From the NCBI RefSeq assembly GCF_950023065.1, contig NC_088680.1, positions 18,030,559 to 18,094,558 of the forward strand: 64,000 bases of DNA, in the 5' to 3' direction. Made by a program: the position numbers and the translations under genes. Below the pieces are notes generated by a model. That model did no database searches and had not been told where the DNA came from. It was given only the letters and a program-made list of their open reading frames with translations. The stretch's first letter is position 1. Every line of letters starts with the position of its first letter. Source of the stretch: Planococcus citri (lineage: Eukaryota > Arthropoda > Insecta > Hemiptera > Pseudococcidae). Positions 36,818 through 48,375 of the stretch are shown here, in pieces.

Positions 36818-37516
36818 TTACAGCGACGACAAATACCTGCTACAAATCAGCATCAGACTGCAAATGAAAAATGGTAACTGAAAGCTCCTCGATACTGAGC
36901 CTGCTCCGCCATTGAAATGCAACCCGGAGGGTATCTCTAGCAAAGTGGTACGATTCTGCAGCGATGGCAGGTCCAACTTGAGCGCATCAAATTGAGCCAA
37001 ATGAGCGGCGTCGATGAAATCGGTATCTCGTCCGGCTGTCATCACGTCAAACACGCACCAATCCAGGTAATTATCGGTCAACGCGTAGGACATTTCTCCG
37101 GTCGAATTCTCCATACTTTTGCACAGTTTGAAAGCTTCCTCGCGTTCGATGACGTGCCCGCGAGCTAAGATAGGATTAAGCTGCTCGCTGGCCGGACATC
37201 CGGTCGAGCAAAGGATCGTCTTGCTGTCGTCGTACGATCTGGTCAGTTGCACGATTTCGTCCGGGATCTTGGCGTTGAAGGCGAGGTATTTGCCTTTACG
37301 TCGGATGAACAGTCGAGACGCGATGTAACGCATCTGGATTTCGGCCGATTCGCGATCTTCTTCCGGAAACGAATCTACCTGCAGAGTGACCGTATTATCG
37401 GATCCAGAACGATCGCTGCCGTCTGTGAAGGTCGGCGGTAACGAGAACTTGCTGTCAGCTTCGTAGTGTTTGTCCAGCGTGCAAGGGGTGTCTCTGCCTT
37501 TCACCCATATCGATAT
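36818..37516 (-). CDS. RGM: Repulsive guidance molecule (RGM family), C-terminal exon
   Basis: RGM proteins are GPI-anchored surface proteins that bind BMP ligands as co-receptors and bind neogenin. This exon encodes the last 232 residues, most of the RGM_C domain. Exon residues 1-12 (ISIWVKGRDTPC) match the strand and cysteine that follow the vWF-D-like core. DGS comes at 32-34, KYLAF at 76-80, LCSTGCP at 102-108 (the family's LC.xGCP pair), C132 in FKLCKS, and DWCVFDVMTAG at 152-162 (family ACVFDLLTTG). Possible N-glycosylation sites are N137 and N188. The C-terminus has a small-residue stretch GGAGS (203-207) and a hydrophobic tail (about 212-225), as expected for a GPI signal. The start is set by the acceptor CAG|ATA at 37516 and the stop is TAA at 36818-36820. 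Codons are much more GC-rich than the surrounding DNA. It joins in frame to the exon at 63821-64000. Confidence 0.95.
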   Translation of the reverse strand: MSIWVKGRDTPCTLDKHYEADSKFSLPPTFTDGSDRSGSDNTVTLQVDSFPEEDRESAEIQMRYIASRLFIRRKGKYLAFNAKIPDEIVQLTRSYDDSKTILCSTGCPASEQLNPILARGHVIEREEAFKLCKSMENSTGEMSYALTDNYLDWCVFDVMTAGRDTDFIDAAHLAQFDALKLDLPSLQNRTTLLEIPSGLHFNGGAGSVSRSFQLPFFICSLMLICSRYLSSL

Positions 37517-37545
37517 CTGTACGACAAAAACGAAAGAAAAAGATC
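37517..37545 (-). promoter_or_regulatory. RGM: Splice acceptor of the RGM last exon
   Basis: On the minus strand a pyrimidine-rich tract (TTTTTCTTTCGTTTTTGT) leads to GTACAG directly before the first exon base at 37516. The frame upstream of the AG runs on for 11 non-family residues, so homology and the AG agree on this boundary. Confidence 0.88.
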
Positions 37546-38389
37546 GCAATTAGTCGAAAAAATCGGTATAAATCGTAATTTGTAAATCTAATCTCACAAA
37601 AATATAAAATAAATATTATTAGAACATCGTGAAAGTAAAGGGACAATAATTTGAGGGAAATCAATGCTCATTTTAAGTCAAATTCCTTTTCATTATCTCC
37701 ATACACGATAATTTCAACCCTTGGGAAAAGAACGCAAAAAAATCACCAATTTTTAAACAATTCTTGCCAGAAAAATTTTTCAAACACTAAATTATTTACA
37801 AAAAAATCAAGAAATTATTTTCACGCACTCGAGAAAAATAATTCAATCGCCTTTTAGAAAATCCTTCCGTCCCCTTTCCCCTTCCTACCTACAATTCCTA
37901 AAAAATCGAAATGCGCAGAAAAAATCTAACATGGACTTGAAAAAAATTTCTCTCTCACGTCAGTAAGAACGATTTGCATACATTTTTTCAGCCTCTAGGT
38001 ATTTCAAAATACATAGTGAACTCCTCCTCTTCCCCTCATGAATTCTCAAGAAATTGTTTTAAAAAATATTTCTCATCTTATTTAAAAATGTTCTTCCCAT
38101 TTCCTTGTAAAAAGTCATAATTTCCAAGAAAAATCCTTGAATAAAAAATTTACCAAAAAAAAATCGTAAACAAAACTAAATTAATTTTTTATGGAGACGA
38201 ATTGAATCATAAATTTTTCAAGTCAAATTTTAGGCAATTTTCTGATGTTTGAAAGGTCGGTATTATTGAAAAAATTTCTACAAGAGGGGAGGGGGGAAGT
38301 ATTCGAAATTAATTCAACATAGATAGGAATTTTCTCAGATCAATCAAAGCATCTTTTTTTAAAAATCTATTTTTGGCAAGAAACCGTTT
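37546..38389. other. Intron DNA next to the last exon
   Basis: AT-rich, no repeated unit and no recognisable exon. Confidence 0.45.
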
Positions 38390-39654
38390 GGCAATTTTAA
38401 GACTTTTTCTGTCTATTTTGTCAAAAAAATGAGATCATTTTTTGTCAATTTTCGCAAGAAATAGGACTTTTTTCAACAGGTTTGTCAAAAATCAGGACTT
38501 CTTGGTAATTTCAACAAAATCAGAACTTTAACTTGAAAAAATACTTCCTTTGATTTTAAAAAAAACAAAACAAAACAAAACTGGACTTTTTAAAATAATT
38601 TTTGCAACACGAAAGACCATTTTTTTTAATTTGATAAATTTGGCATAAAACAGGATTTTTTGGCAACTTTGTCAGTAATTAATTGAGACTTTCTGGCAGG
38701 TTTGTCAAAAAAAAGACACTTTTGGCCATTTTGACATAAAGCAGAGTTTTCTAAAGAAAATTTTGTCAGAACAGAAGGATTTTTTGGCAACTTTGTCAGT
38801 ATTTAATTGAGACTTTCTGGCAGGTTTGTAAAAAAAAACAAGGCTTTTTGGTAATTTTAGCAAAAAAAAAACAGGACACTTTTGGCAATCTTAGAAAGAA
38901 ACAGATCTTTTTTCATTTTGTTAGAAATCAGGACTTGGAAACGATTTTTTTGTAAATTTTGGTAAAAAAAATAGCACCTTCTTGTTTTGCAATTTTGGCA
39001 ACAAAAAAAAAACAGAACATTTTTTTGACAAAAAACGATGACTTTTTCTAAAAACAGGACAAAAAAAAAGGACTCTTATGTCAATTTGAAAAAAAATCCA
39101 GAACTTTTTTTTGACAATTCTGCCAAAAAACCAGGATTTTTTTTCAGTAAAAGGAACTTATTTGATAATTTAGGTAAAAATCGCGACTTTTTCAAATAAT
39201 TTTGGCAAAAAATCAGGAGCATTTTTCGATCATTTTCGGTAAAAAACAGATATTTTTTTGCAAATTCTACGAGCAAGAAATCGAACTCTTTTTTGGAAAT
39301 TTTATCGTAAAACAACATTTTTTTGTCATTTTGCTAAAAAATAACCTTTTTTTTTTTTACAATTTTAGTAAAATACAAGTTGAATCCCCCCCTTTCTTCT
39401 CCCATTCTTTATCCAATATCATGAAAAACTACCCGAAAAAAAGGCATTATTTAAAACCAAGTTTTGAAAAAAAATGTGAAGGACTTTTTTGGTAATTTTT
39501 ACGAAAATCGAGACTTGAATTTTTGGAAAATTTTGTCAAAACACAACTTTTTGAAAAAACGGCTCTTCTTTGATCCATTTCGGTCAAAAATAAAAACAAT
39601 CTTAGCGTTGGCAATTTCGACAAAAAAAATAAGAACTTTTTAGTTCTTTTTAGT

Positions 39655-39687
<33 letters not shown>

Positions 39688-40550
39688 CAGGACTTTAACA
39701 ATTTTATCGAAAAGTACACGACAAACAGCATAACAAAACCTCTTCTTTAGCAATTATGACCAAAAAAAGAAAAAAAACAGGACATTTCTATGGCAAAAAA
39801 CAGAACTACTTTGGCAAAAAACATGACTCTTTTTTCGCAGTTTTCTTTTGTCAGAAATCCACAACGCTCTTTGACAATTTTGGCAAAAAATCAGGATTTT
39901 TTTTGATAATTTCGGCAAAAAACAGGGATTTTTTTTTGGTAAATTTTATCCAAAAAAAACAAATTTGTTTTCGGCAATTTCATCAGAAATTGGAACTTAT
40001 TTGTAATTTTACATTTTAAAAAAGGGCATTTTTTTGACGTGTCAATACTTTTGGTGAGAAATTAGATAAGTTTTTTTTTACAATTTTTGTAAAATACAGG
40101 ACTTTTTTTAAAATCAAATTTTCAAAAAATGTGTGTAGAATTTTTTGGCAGTTTTATCAAAAATCAGGACTCTTTCGTAATTTTGCTTTAGGAAAAGAAC
40201 AATTTTTTTGACAATTTTAGCGAAAAATAGCGTTTTTTTTGCAATTTTTGTAAAATACTTACAGGACTCTTTTTTTATAAATTAAATTTTGAAAAAAAAA
40301 GCGTAGGACTCTTTTTTGGCAGTTTAGTCAGAAATCAGGACTTCCCAGTTCTTCGTAGAGTTTTGGCCAAAATTGAGATTTTCTGGACAATTTTGGCAAA
40401 ATACGACTTTTAGGCAATTCCTGAAAAAAAAAGGTACTTTCTTGATCCCTTTAGATCAAAAATAGGAACTTCATATCTTGACACCTTTCACAAAAATCAG
40501 GACTTTTTAATAGTGTTTAAAAAAAAAAATATTCGCAATTTTATCAAAAA
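38390..40550. repeat. Degenerate short-unit array, ACAGGACTTTTT / TTTTGGCA words
   Basis: Variants of AAAACAGGACTTTTTTGGCA and AATTTTGGCAAAAAAC follow one another roughly every 30-60 bases over about 2.1 kb, with strong A and T homopolymer runs and variable unit length. One ~120-bp segment is duplicated (GGCAACTTTGTCAGTATTTAA-type text near 38660 and 38790). Open frames on both strands are K/F/N-rich artefacts. A smaller block of the same words lies at 62290-62680. Confidence 0.8.
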
Positions 40551-43040
40551 ATGTCTGAAAAAAGCAAAATAGGGAAACACACGAGCAACCTGTTGGACAA
40601 AATTAAAGAAAATAAGATAAGAAATGCTGCTAGACACCCTAAAATTACTCCTAAAGAAGAATTTCCACTCGTACTTTCCGGAATTTCTTCTCTTACCTAC
40701 CCCTCACCTCAGACCAAAAATTAAAAATTTTGAAAAAATATTCACAAAAAATTTAAGACGTTTCTCTTGAGATATCTGAAAATCCTCATCTAATAGGAAT
40801 ATTCTCTGAATATAACATCAAATTCTAGCTACTCTTCGCATATAGTAGGCAGAGCATCATCGACAGAGAAATTTCACATCACAAAGATATGTACAGTCTA
40901 CGTAAGATAAATCGCCTAATCCTACGTGCAAAGAGATACATTATCACTGTGGATGTGGATACGCTCGCTCCCAGGTCCCAGTCCTCCTATCCTATGTATA
41001 ACCTCACTCGGAACTCCACCAAAGAGTCATAATTCCTCCATTCCAGGACCGGTAACCTGTCCGTAGTGGTAGTGGTGCGATGTTATTTATTGTTACTGTC
41101 ATTTCTCGTTTCCTCTTCGACCACCTTCTTCTCTCACACTTTTACATCAGCGGCGCACTAGCAGCATCGTCGCCACCGCAGAGTTATTTCTCTTGGGTGT
41201 TTTTCTCAACACCGTCGTCGGAGTATTTTCTGCTGCGAGCAGCATCCTCCTAACGATGATTAGCTTCTCTTCGGCTCTCTTCTTATACAGACAAATATCT
41301 TCCAAAAAATACCTCCTACAACCTTTGACTTATTCTCTCTTATACCTATAGGTAGGTACTAGGTACGTAATAGGTATATAAGCTCGATAATGAACTAATT
41401 TTCAACATTACCTAACACTTTTTGGTGTTTCCCTTCCCCCTCTTTTCTTTCTTTAGGGCTGGGCTCGAGCGAATATATGTACTAAGATGATCATTTGAGA
41501 AGTTAATGTTGCTGTGAGAGATCGACATTCATTCATCTTGGTGAACATATTTCCTTCGCTTCATTCATTATCCCTCCTCTTCCTCCAAATACTCGTATAT
41601 TGCTTTATCTGTGTTCCTTTTTTATTTGAGGAAATACAGTTTGAATTTTAAATCAGACTCTTGATCTTGACTTTCGATGCTCAGCAATTTTGAAGAATTT
41701 TAGCATTTAAAAACTTTACGATCTCTTTTGAATCTAAATCTAACAATAGAGAAGTGCCTAGTTCCACTTATCCAAAAAAAAAATAAAAAAAAAAAATGCA
41801 ACATATATGAGGTCAAAATTGACATTTTTTTTTGTCAAAAAATGACCACATTTATTTGTATGTAGGTACTTCGATATTTCATCGTTCTTTTGGCTCGTCT
41901 AAAATGATAGGAGAACGAACTCTGAATACAGATACATAGATATCTACCTTACTGGACAGGTCAATCACGTAGACCGAATTTTAATATAATTATCATTTTT
42001 ATCATCAACTGGTCTCGCTTAAAACACTGCTTCCGTCGTTCCTCCTCACACCTCCTCAAGTAATTAGCAAATACACGCACACGTACATTGGAGCATTCCA
42101 TGGTACCTGTCTCTCTTTCTCTTGAAATTATTCATTCGTCATTGCATCCTTCGTCGTCATCGAATCGAAGACACCTTTCATATTGCATTGTATAACAAAT
42201 ATGGTCTGTACATTACAATATACACGATATACATACAATGTACTTTTATTATCGATACCTTGTCTCTTCACACCTCCCCTACCCTTTACCTCGGCAACAC
42301 ATTTATTACGACACCGTAGTATAGTACACTAAACGATTATTAAGATTCAAAGCCACGAACTCTCTATCTTTCAATTATTATCGATGTTGATCCTACGTAC
42401 ATCGATCGTCGTCGAACATTATGAATTTATGAATGACATAAGCAGAGGAAAAAGCAAATCAAAACGCATCAATTACAATTACATTTATCCGAATCCTTAC
42501 GATGATTGGGAGACGAGCAATTATTAAATATTATTCGTAAGGACAGGTTCTTTTTTTGTTTTTTTGTTTGCTGTTTATGAAAACACGCACGCAAGCTCAA
42601 CATACCCAATAGGTCATCGCGTTGAATGACCTAAAATATGTACACATCAGAACGACGACGACAACGACGACGACGAAGATTCGAGATGAAGAAGTTGGTC
42701 CATGGTCCATCCGATATTATTTCGCGTTGTTTTGAGAAAAGGCGCGAGGATCGCCCGAGGCTGGGCTACTTATACTAAATCTTCGACAGAATGGCAGCAG
42801 ATGGTCCTAATATCGAAGGAGGTATTCTTCGAACGAGATATTTAAGCAGAAGCTACCAGGTATAGCCGGCTCTGTACCCGGTAGCAATGTTTGTGTGACG
42901 TCACACCAGTCATCGCGATCCAGCCTCCGAGTCACGGAATCAGCACCCGGTCGAACTCAATTTTTTTTTTCATATATTCGAATAAAAAAATAGTCTACTA
43001 TAGATAATCTTTCAAAATTGATTCATTTTCGTTCACTAAC
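40551..43040. other. Non-repetitive intron island
   Basis: More complex and locally GC-richer sequence (about 40980-41290 and 42640-42960), with a (GAC)n tract at about 42655-42678. No exon or RNA was recognised. It could hold regulatory elements, but nothing specific can be named. Confidence 0.4.
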
Positions 43041-44965
43041 GAACGAATCGTTCGCGAACGACTGAATAAACTGGTCTTCAAGTGATATAAAAAAATTGAA
43101 AAAACATTGAAAATATAGGAATGAGAACTTTGGTTCACAAAGCACGACTATTGAAAAATGAAACCTGTTTTAAATGATCCAAGTGAACGAGTCGTTCGCG
43201 AACGACTGAATAAACTGGTCTTCAAGTGATAAAAAAAATAGGAAAAAACATTCAAAATAGAGGAATGGGGTACTTCGGTTCACAAAAGCACGACTACTGA
43301 AAAATGAAAATTGTTTTAAATGATCCAAGTGAACGAGTCGTTTGCGAACGACTGAATGAATCAGTGCTCATATCTCATTATGTGTTTTGAAAAAATTCTA
43401 CGCATGAAAATCCTTCAACTTATACAAACCACGACTCTCGAAAAACTTCGAAAATGATTCATTTTCCTCTCAAAATGAACAAATCGTTCGCGAACGATTA
43501 AATGAATCGGTATTGACACGTGTATATTGAAAGAATCCGACACATTGGGAATTATTCAACTCATAAACAATACGACTTTCGTGCATCGTTCGAAAATGAT
43601 TCACTTTTCTTCACAAATGAACGAGTTGATTCGTTCGCGACCGATTAAATAAAAAAGGACTGACTTGTATTTCGAAAGAATTCAACCTAAGTAAGTATAA
43701 GAAACATTAGAATTAGACTCACAAATCACAAATATCGAAAATTATCCACAAGCGATTCATTTCATTCACAAACGAACAAATCGTTCGTGAACGACAAAAA
43801 AATTTAAACCGAACCAAAAATTTTACGAATAAAAATCCTCCTCCTTACATGATCCAACTTTTGAAAATCGTTCACGAACGAGTCTATTTCATTCTCACAT
43901 GAGCGAATCGTTCGTGAACGACTTAATTGATAAGTAAGCAATAAGCATAGGTATTCTGAACGATATACTTTGACAAAAAAATCCTGATTTTTGAAAACCG
44001 TCCAACAAAAAGATTCGTTTTCATTCACAAACGAACGAATCGTTCGCGAACGACTGAATCAATCGATATTGAATATTGCAACGAATAATTTCGAGCCAAA
44101 AATTTTCATGCGTGGAAATACTTCAACTGATATGGTTCAACTTTTGAAACTCGTTCGCGAACGAATCTATTTCTTTCGCAAATGAACGAATCGTTTGCGA
44201 ACGACTAAATTTTAGAGAATTTAATAGATTCCTCAAACAAATGTAGGTACTTGGTGTCTTGGACAGACAAATATTGACTTATGAAAATCGTTCACGAATG
44301 ATTCGTCTTCCACCACAAACGAACGAATCGTTCGAGAACGACTGAATCAATCAATATTCCAAAAAGTTTCAAGCCTTCGAGCCAAAAGTTTCAAACAGAG
44401 AAATTCTCTCACTTACATGGTTTAACTTTTAAAACTTGTTCACAAACGAGTCTATTTTATTCACAAATGAACAAATCATTCGCGAACGACCAAATTCACG
44501 AGCATTCATAAGTATTGGGATCGCTTTGCTTTAGCAAACAAATTCTGACTCAAGTCGTTCACAAATGATTCTTTCTCATTCGCAAACAAATGAATCGTTC
44601 GCGAACGACCCAACACCCAACTCACAAATTGATTCGAAATAAGACCTTGCTAAGGTGTTGTTGCTCGACAGATTCATCACTTTGGAAAAAATCGTTCAAA
44701 CTTGAAAAATCATCAATGAGATTTGTGTTTCATTTGTCCTCAAACTAATCGTTCACAAACGACTCGAATTTCCAAGAGATATCAATTCGTTCACGAACGA
44801 ATCGAGCAACTCGTTCGCGAACGAGTAAATTAATCCCATCGATGTATCCAAATATTGTCAATTAAATTAATCATGCAAATAGACATCAATTTTTTTTCTA
44901 TAGAATTTATTCCTTAGCTCGTTCATCGATGCTCAAATTGTTGAATCGTTCGCGAACGATTTATC
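43041..44965. repeat. TCGTTCGCGAACGA palindrome array 2 (intron), ~141-bp spacing
   Basis: Centres of the TTCGCGAA core or its one-base variants lie at 43054, 43198, 43344, 43490, 43637, 43787, 43914, 44046, 44197, 44334, 44482 and 44601. The intervals are 144, 146, 146, 147, 150, 127, 132, 151, 137, 148 and 119. Further sites lie at 44817 and 44952. Spacers share CGACTGAATNAA after the core and GATTCATTTTCNTTCACAAACGAACGAA before it. The first three units are nearly identical (ACTGGTCTTCAAGTGATA, AAAGCACGACTA, AATGATCCAAGTGAACGAG). Confidence 0.93.
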
Positions 44966-46880
44966 ATAAAACGAAAATAATCGTAACTAACTCAATTTTT
45001 CCAATCAAAATGACCCATCGATTCAGGGATCTCTAAGAGAATGCAGAGGACACTTCAGTTGATTAAGGAAAGATCGCGAATATTCGTTCGAATTTCGCTC
45101 GAATCGACTTTATCATGTCACTCATCACTCCGTCTTCGACTCTTTCGCCTCCATTCACCTCTTTAAATCACTGCGCTCATTTCAATTCCGGTATTCACCT
45201 CGTCTCCCCCCTCTACATTTCACCCCATCCTACGAATCATCTTCATTTTTCCAAAACAGTCATAAATAATTCGAAAAATAAAAATAAAAATCCAACGACA
45301 CATTCGACACATCTCTCTTCGCCTTCCTCGGCGGTGGCGACGATCGTAACCAGGCGCGTTATAGTATTTTAACGACTCAAAATAAATATTGGGTGGTCCA
45401 TTCCACAGTTCCATAATCCAAATGTTGTACCTATAAGCACACCACAGTTAGAATCCAGTCCAGCAATCGATTCAAATCGATATCAATCGTCAACTCTCAT
45501 CCTCCTAATCGTCATAAAAGTCTTAAACTCCGGGGAAAACCTCAAAAACTCGATATTTCTCTAACCAAATTTCGACCATTATGAAAACTGGGCAACTTGA
45601 CCAGGCTGATTCGTCCCTGGCGGCGTATACTCGTAGCATGGCATGGCACGTTCCATTGATAATGTAATTTGCTTGGCACACAAATCAACTCTACTCGCAA
45701 TAGGTGAACAGGTGTATTGTTTAATATATCATTCGGTCTACGTACGTAACGTATGTACATTGTACGTCTCCCTCTCCACCGTATGCTCTTCTTCGTCTGG
45801 CACTTTCATCATTACCACCTCCGCATCATCCTCGTCAACTTCGCATCTTCTTTCGACACTTATACTCGTGTACTAGTCTTTCTTAATGATCTCGGTCTAA
45901 TAGTACGTCGAATACCTATGCACATTTGTATCATTGCCAATCTCGACTCGCAAACGTCTACGAATTTCATTCTCAAAATAGAGGGCACCTCTTGCTCGTA
46001 GTACCTACCTATACAACAAATCGTCTAAACGACCCGAGGAAGACATACACAGGTAACTCGGATATTCTAAATATACGTATATGCAGTCGAAAACATACCA
46101 TGTGCTTCATGAACGTCTCCCCCATCTCCCAGTCCCAGTCCCTTTAAATCTTCTCTATAAGAATTTCATTTCACACAAAATACTATTCATCTTTCGTTCT
46201 CTTTCCTTACAACACGTTTTATGTATCGTGTCGCGAGCCTCTATACGTACTCTCCTCTGATTTTTTTTCGTCTATTTTCTTTATTTTGTTCCATTCTTGG
46301 CTCGACTTCAAGACACTTTTCAACGACAACGAATAACATTGTCGCAGCTATTTTCAAAAACGCACGTCTTTACGCGACGCACAACGCTCTGATACTCAAT
46401 TCCTGGAAGTACAAGTACGCCTTCTACGAGCTATTCACTACCCCCCCCCCCCCCCCCCGGCGTCGATTCTCTCTGAGGATCTCTGAAAACGTTCGCTAAA
46501 CTTGACAACGTGCTTATGGGTCCTTCAGTCCTACCCAACTCAAGAAATACATAAATGTACATTAGGAAATTATAAATCGATGATTGAAATTCAAAAATCT
46601 CGCAAAAGAACTTTCAAGGTGAACGCCTAAAATTTTATCGAGTATAAAAGTTGAAAGGGACAAAAAAGATTCTTTTTTACCATCTTTTCAACGCATTCAT
46701 TTTTGAAATGGGACTTCGATACCCCTGGGAAAGGCTCAAGGTCATCAAAAAATATTGAAAGTAAAATGGCACAAGTACATTTTAATACCTCCTTCGAATT
46801 GAAATCAAAAATACCAAAAAAAATCCAGGGAGCAAATCAATACAACGTTCGTTCATTCGAATCTTTCAGTTCTAAATCAG
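44966..46880. other. Non-repetitive intron island
   Basis: Pyrimidine-rich, relatively complex DNA with a C run at 46440-46458. Several open frames (for example 45115-45372, 46221-46499) lack motifs. No exon recognised. Confidence 0.4.
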
Positions 46881-48375
46881 CTCGTTCGCGAACGAAGAAT
46901 CGCTTCCTTGGAGGAATAGTTCGTGAACGACTCAAATATCATTCAACTCACTTTTATAAACAGAATGATTTACGCAAGGACTCGAAAAATTGATTCGTTC
47001 GCGAATGATTCGCTCGTTTAGAAAACAAATATGTTCGTTCTTCAGATGAAAATCTTACAACCGTTCATTTTGTTTTTTCTCACGTGCATATTATGCATAT
47101 GACTAATCTAATGCTCAAAATCGTAGATTGATCGATTTCGTTCGCGAATGATTCGCTCATTTCGAAACGAATTGTCCGTACACTAGGAGAAAATGATTTT
47201 GGAATTTGGTAATATTCGTGCAGAAAACCAACCTAGGGAAAGTACTCGTTGTTTGACTGATTTCGTTCGCGAATGATTCACTCAATTTGAACTGAATCGT
47301 TCGTTCATTCGGCGAAGATCTCAGGATTTCGTTTTCTTAATGCAGAGAATCAGTCAAAAAAAAATGAACGTCGTTCGACAGCCTTCTATGACTATTCGTT
47401 CGCGAACGATTCGCTCATATCAAAATGAATCGTTCGTACACTACGAAAAAAGTTTGGAATTTCGTTACATTCATGCAGGAAACCGATCTAAGGAAAGTAT
47501 TCGTTGTCTGACTGACTTCGTTCGCGAATGATTCACTCAATTTGAACTGAATCGTTCGCGAATGATTCACTCAATTTGAACTGAATCGTTCGTTCATTCG
47601 GCGAAGATCTCAGGATTTCGTTATCTTAATGCAGAGAATCAGTCAAAAAAAATGAACGTCGTTCGACATCCTTCCACGACTAGTCGTTCGCGAACGATTC
47701 GCTCATATCAAAATGAATCGTTCGTTCATCAGCAGGAAGTCTTGGAATCTAATTACTATTACGCAAAAAATTGAGCCGAGGAACCGGAACGTTATTATTG
47801 TGGAACTGATTTCGTTCGCGAACGATTCACTCGAATTGAACCGAATTGTTCATTCATCGAGTGGAAATCATGAAATTTCGTCCTCTTTATGCAAAAGATC
47901 AGCGCAAAAAACACGAGCGCTTGTTAAAGATAGCCTTTATAAATATTCGTTCGCGAATGATTCGTTCAATCCAAATCCAAAACAGACTACTCGTTCGTCA
48001 GGAGAAAAATTCGGAATTTCATTCTCTTTCGTGAAAAAAATCAACCTAAAAACCGTGAGCGTCATCCGATAGCTTTTTATAACTATTCGTTCGCGAATGA
48101 TTGATTCGCTCAATCCAAAATGAATCGTTCGTTCATCAGAAGAAAATCTTGAAATTTTCTCATTTTTATGCTGACCCAAGAATCGCCGCAACTATTTTTG
48201 GACTGATCTCGTTCGCGAATGATTCACTGAATTTGAATCGAATCGTTCGCCATCAGGCGGAAATCTTGAAATTTTGTCCTTTAAATGTACAGGAAAGAGA
48301 ATCAGCATAAAAACATGAGTGTTCTTTGATAGCCTTTCATGATTAAGCAGTTCGTTCGCGAATGATTGGCTCAAT
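46881..48375. repeat. TCGTTCGCGAACGA palindrome array 3 (intron), ~132-bp units in dimers
   Basis: Core centres lie at 46888, 46923, 47001, 47144, 47269, 47402, 47524, 47558, 47690, 47818, 47953, 48093, 48215 and 48358. From 47001 on the intervals are 143, 125, 133, 122, 34, 132, 128, 135, 140, 122 and 143. Two unit types alternate. One continues GATTCACTCAATTTGAACTG and the other GATTCGCTCATATCAAAATG (with variants), giving a ~265-bp dimer. The 34-bp interval is an exact local duplication. Most cores here carry CGAATGATT in the second half-site. Confidence 0.93.

Noticed and set aside
37517..37549. Start of the RGM frame at an upstream methionine (37549)
   Set aside because: The first 11 residues have no counterpart in RGM proteins, and a pyrimidine tract plus CAG lies exactly at the homology border, so this is intron.
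39202..40019. Lysine- and phenylalanine-rich frames on both strands
   Set aside because: They arise from A/T-run repeats of the ACAGGACTTTTT array.
34135..48375. Regular palindromes with unique-looking spacers as a CRISPR array
   Set aside because: The setting is a eukaryotic intron, spacers are related to each other and vary in length, repeats are not constant, and there are no cas genes.
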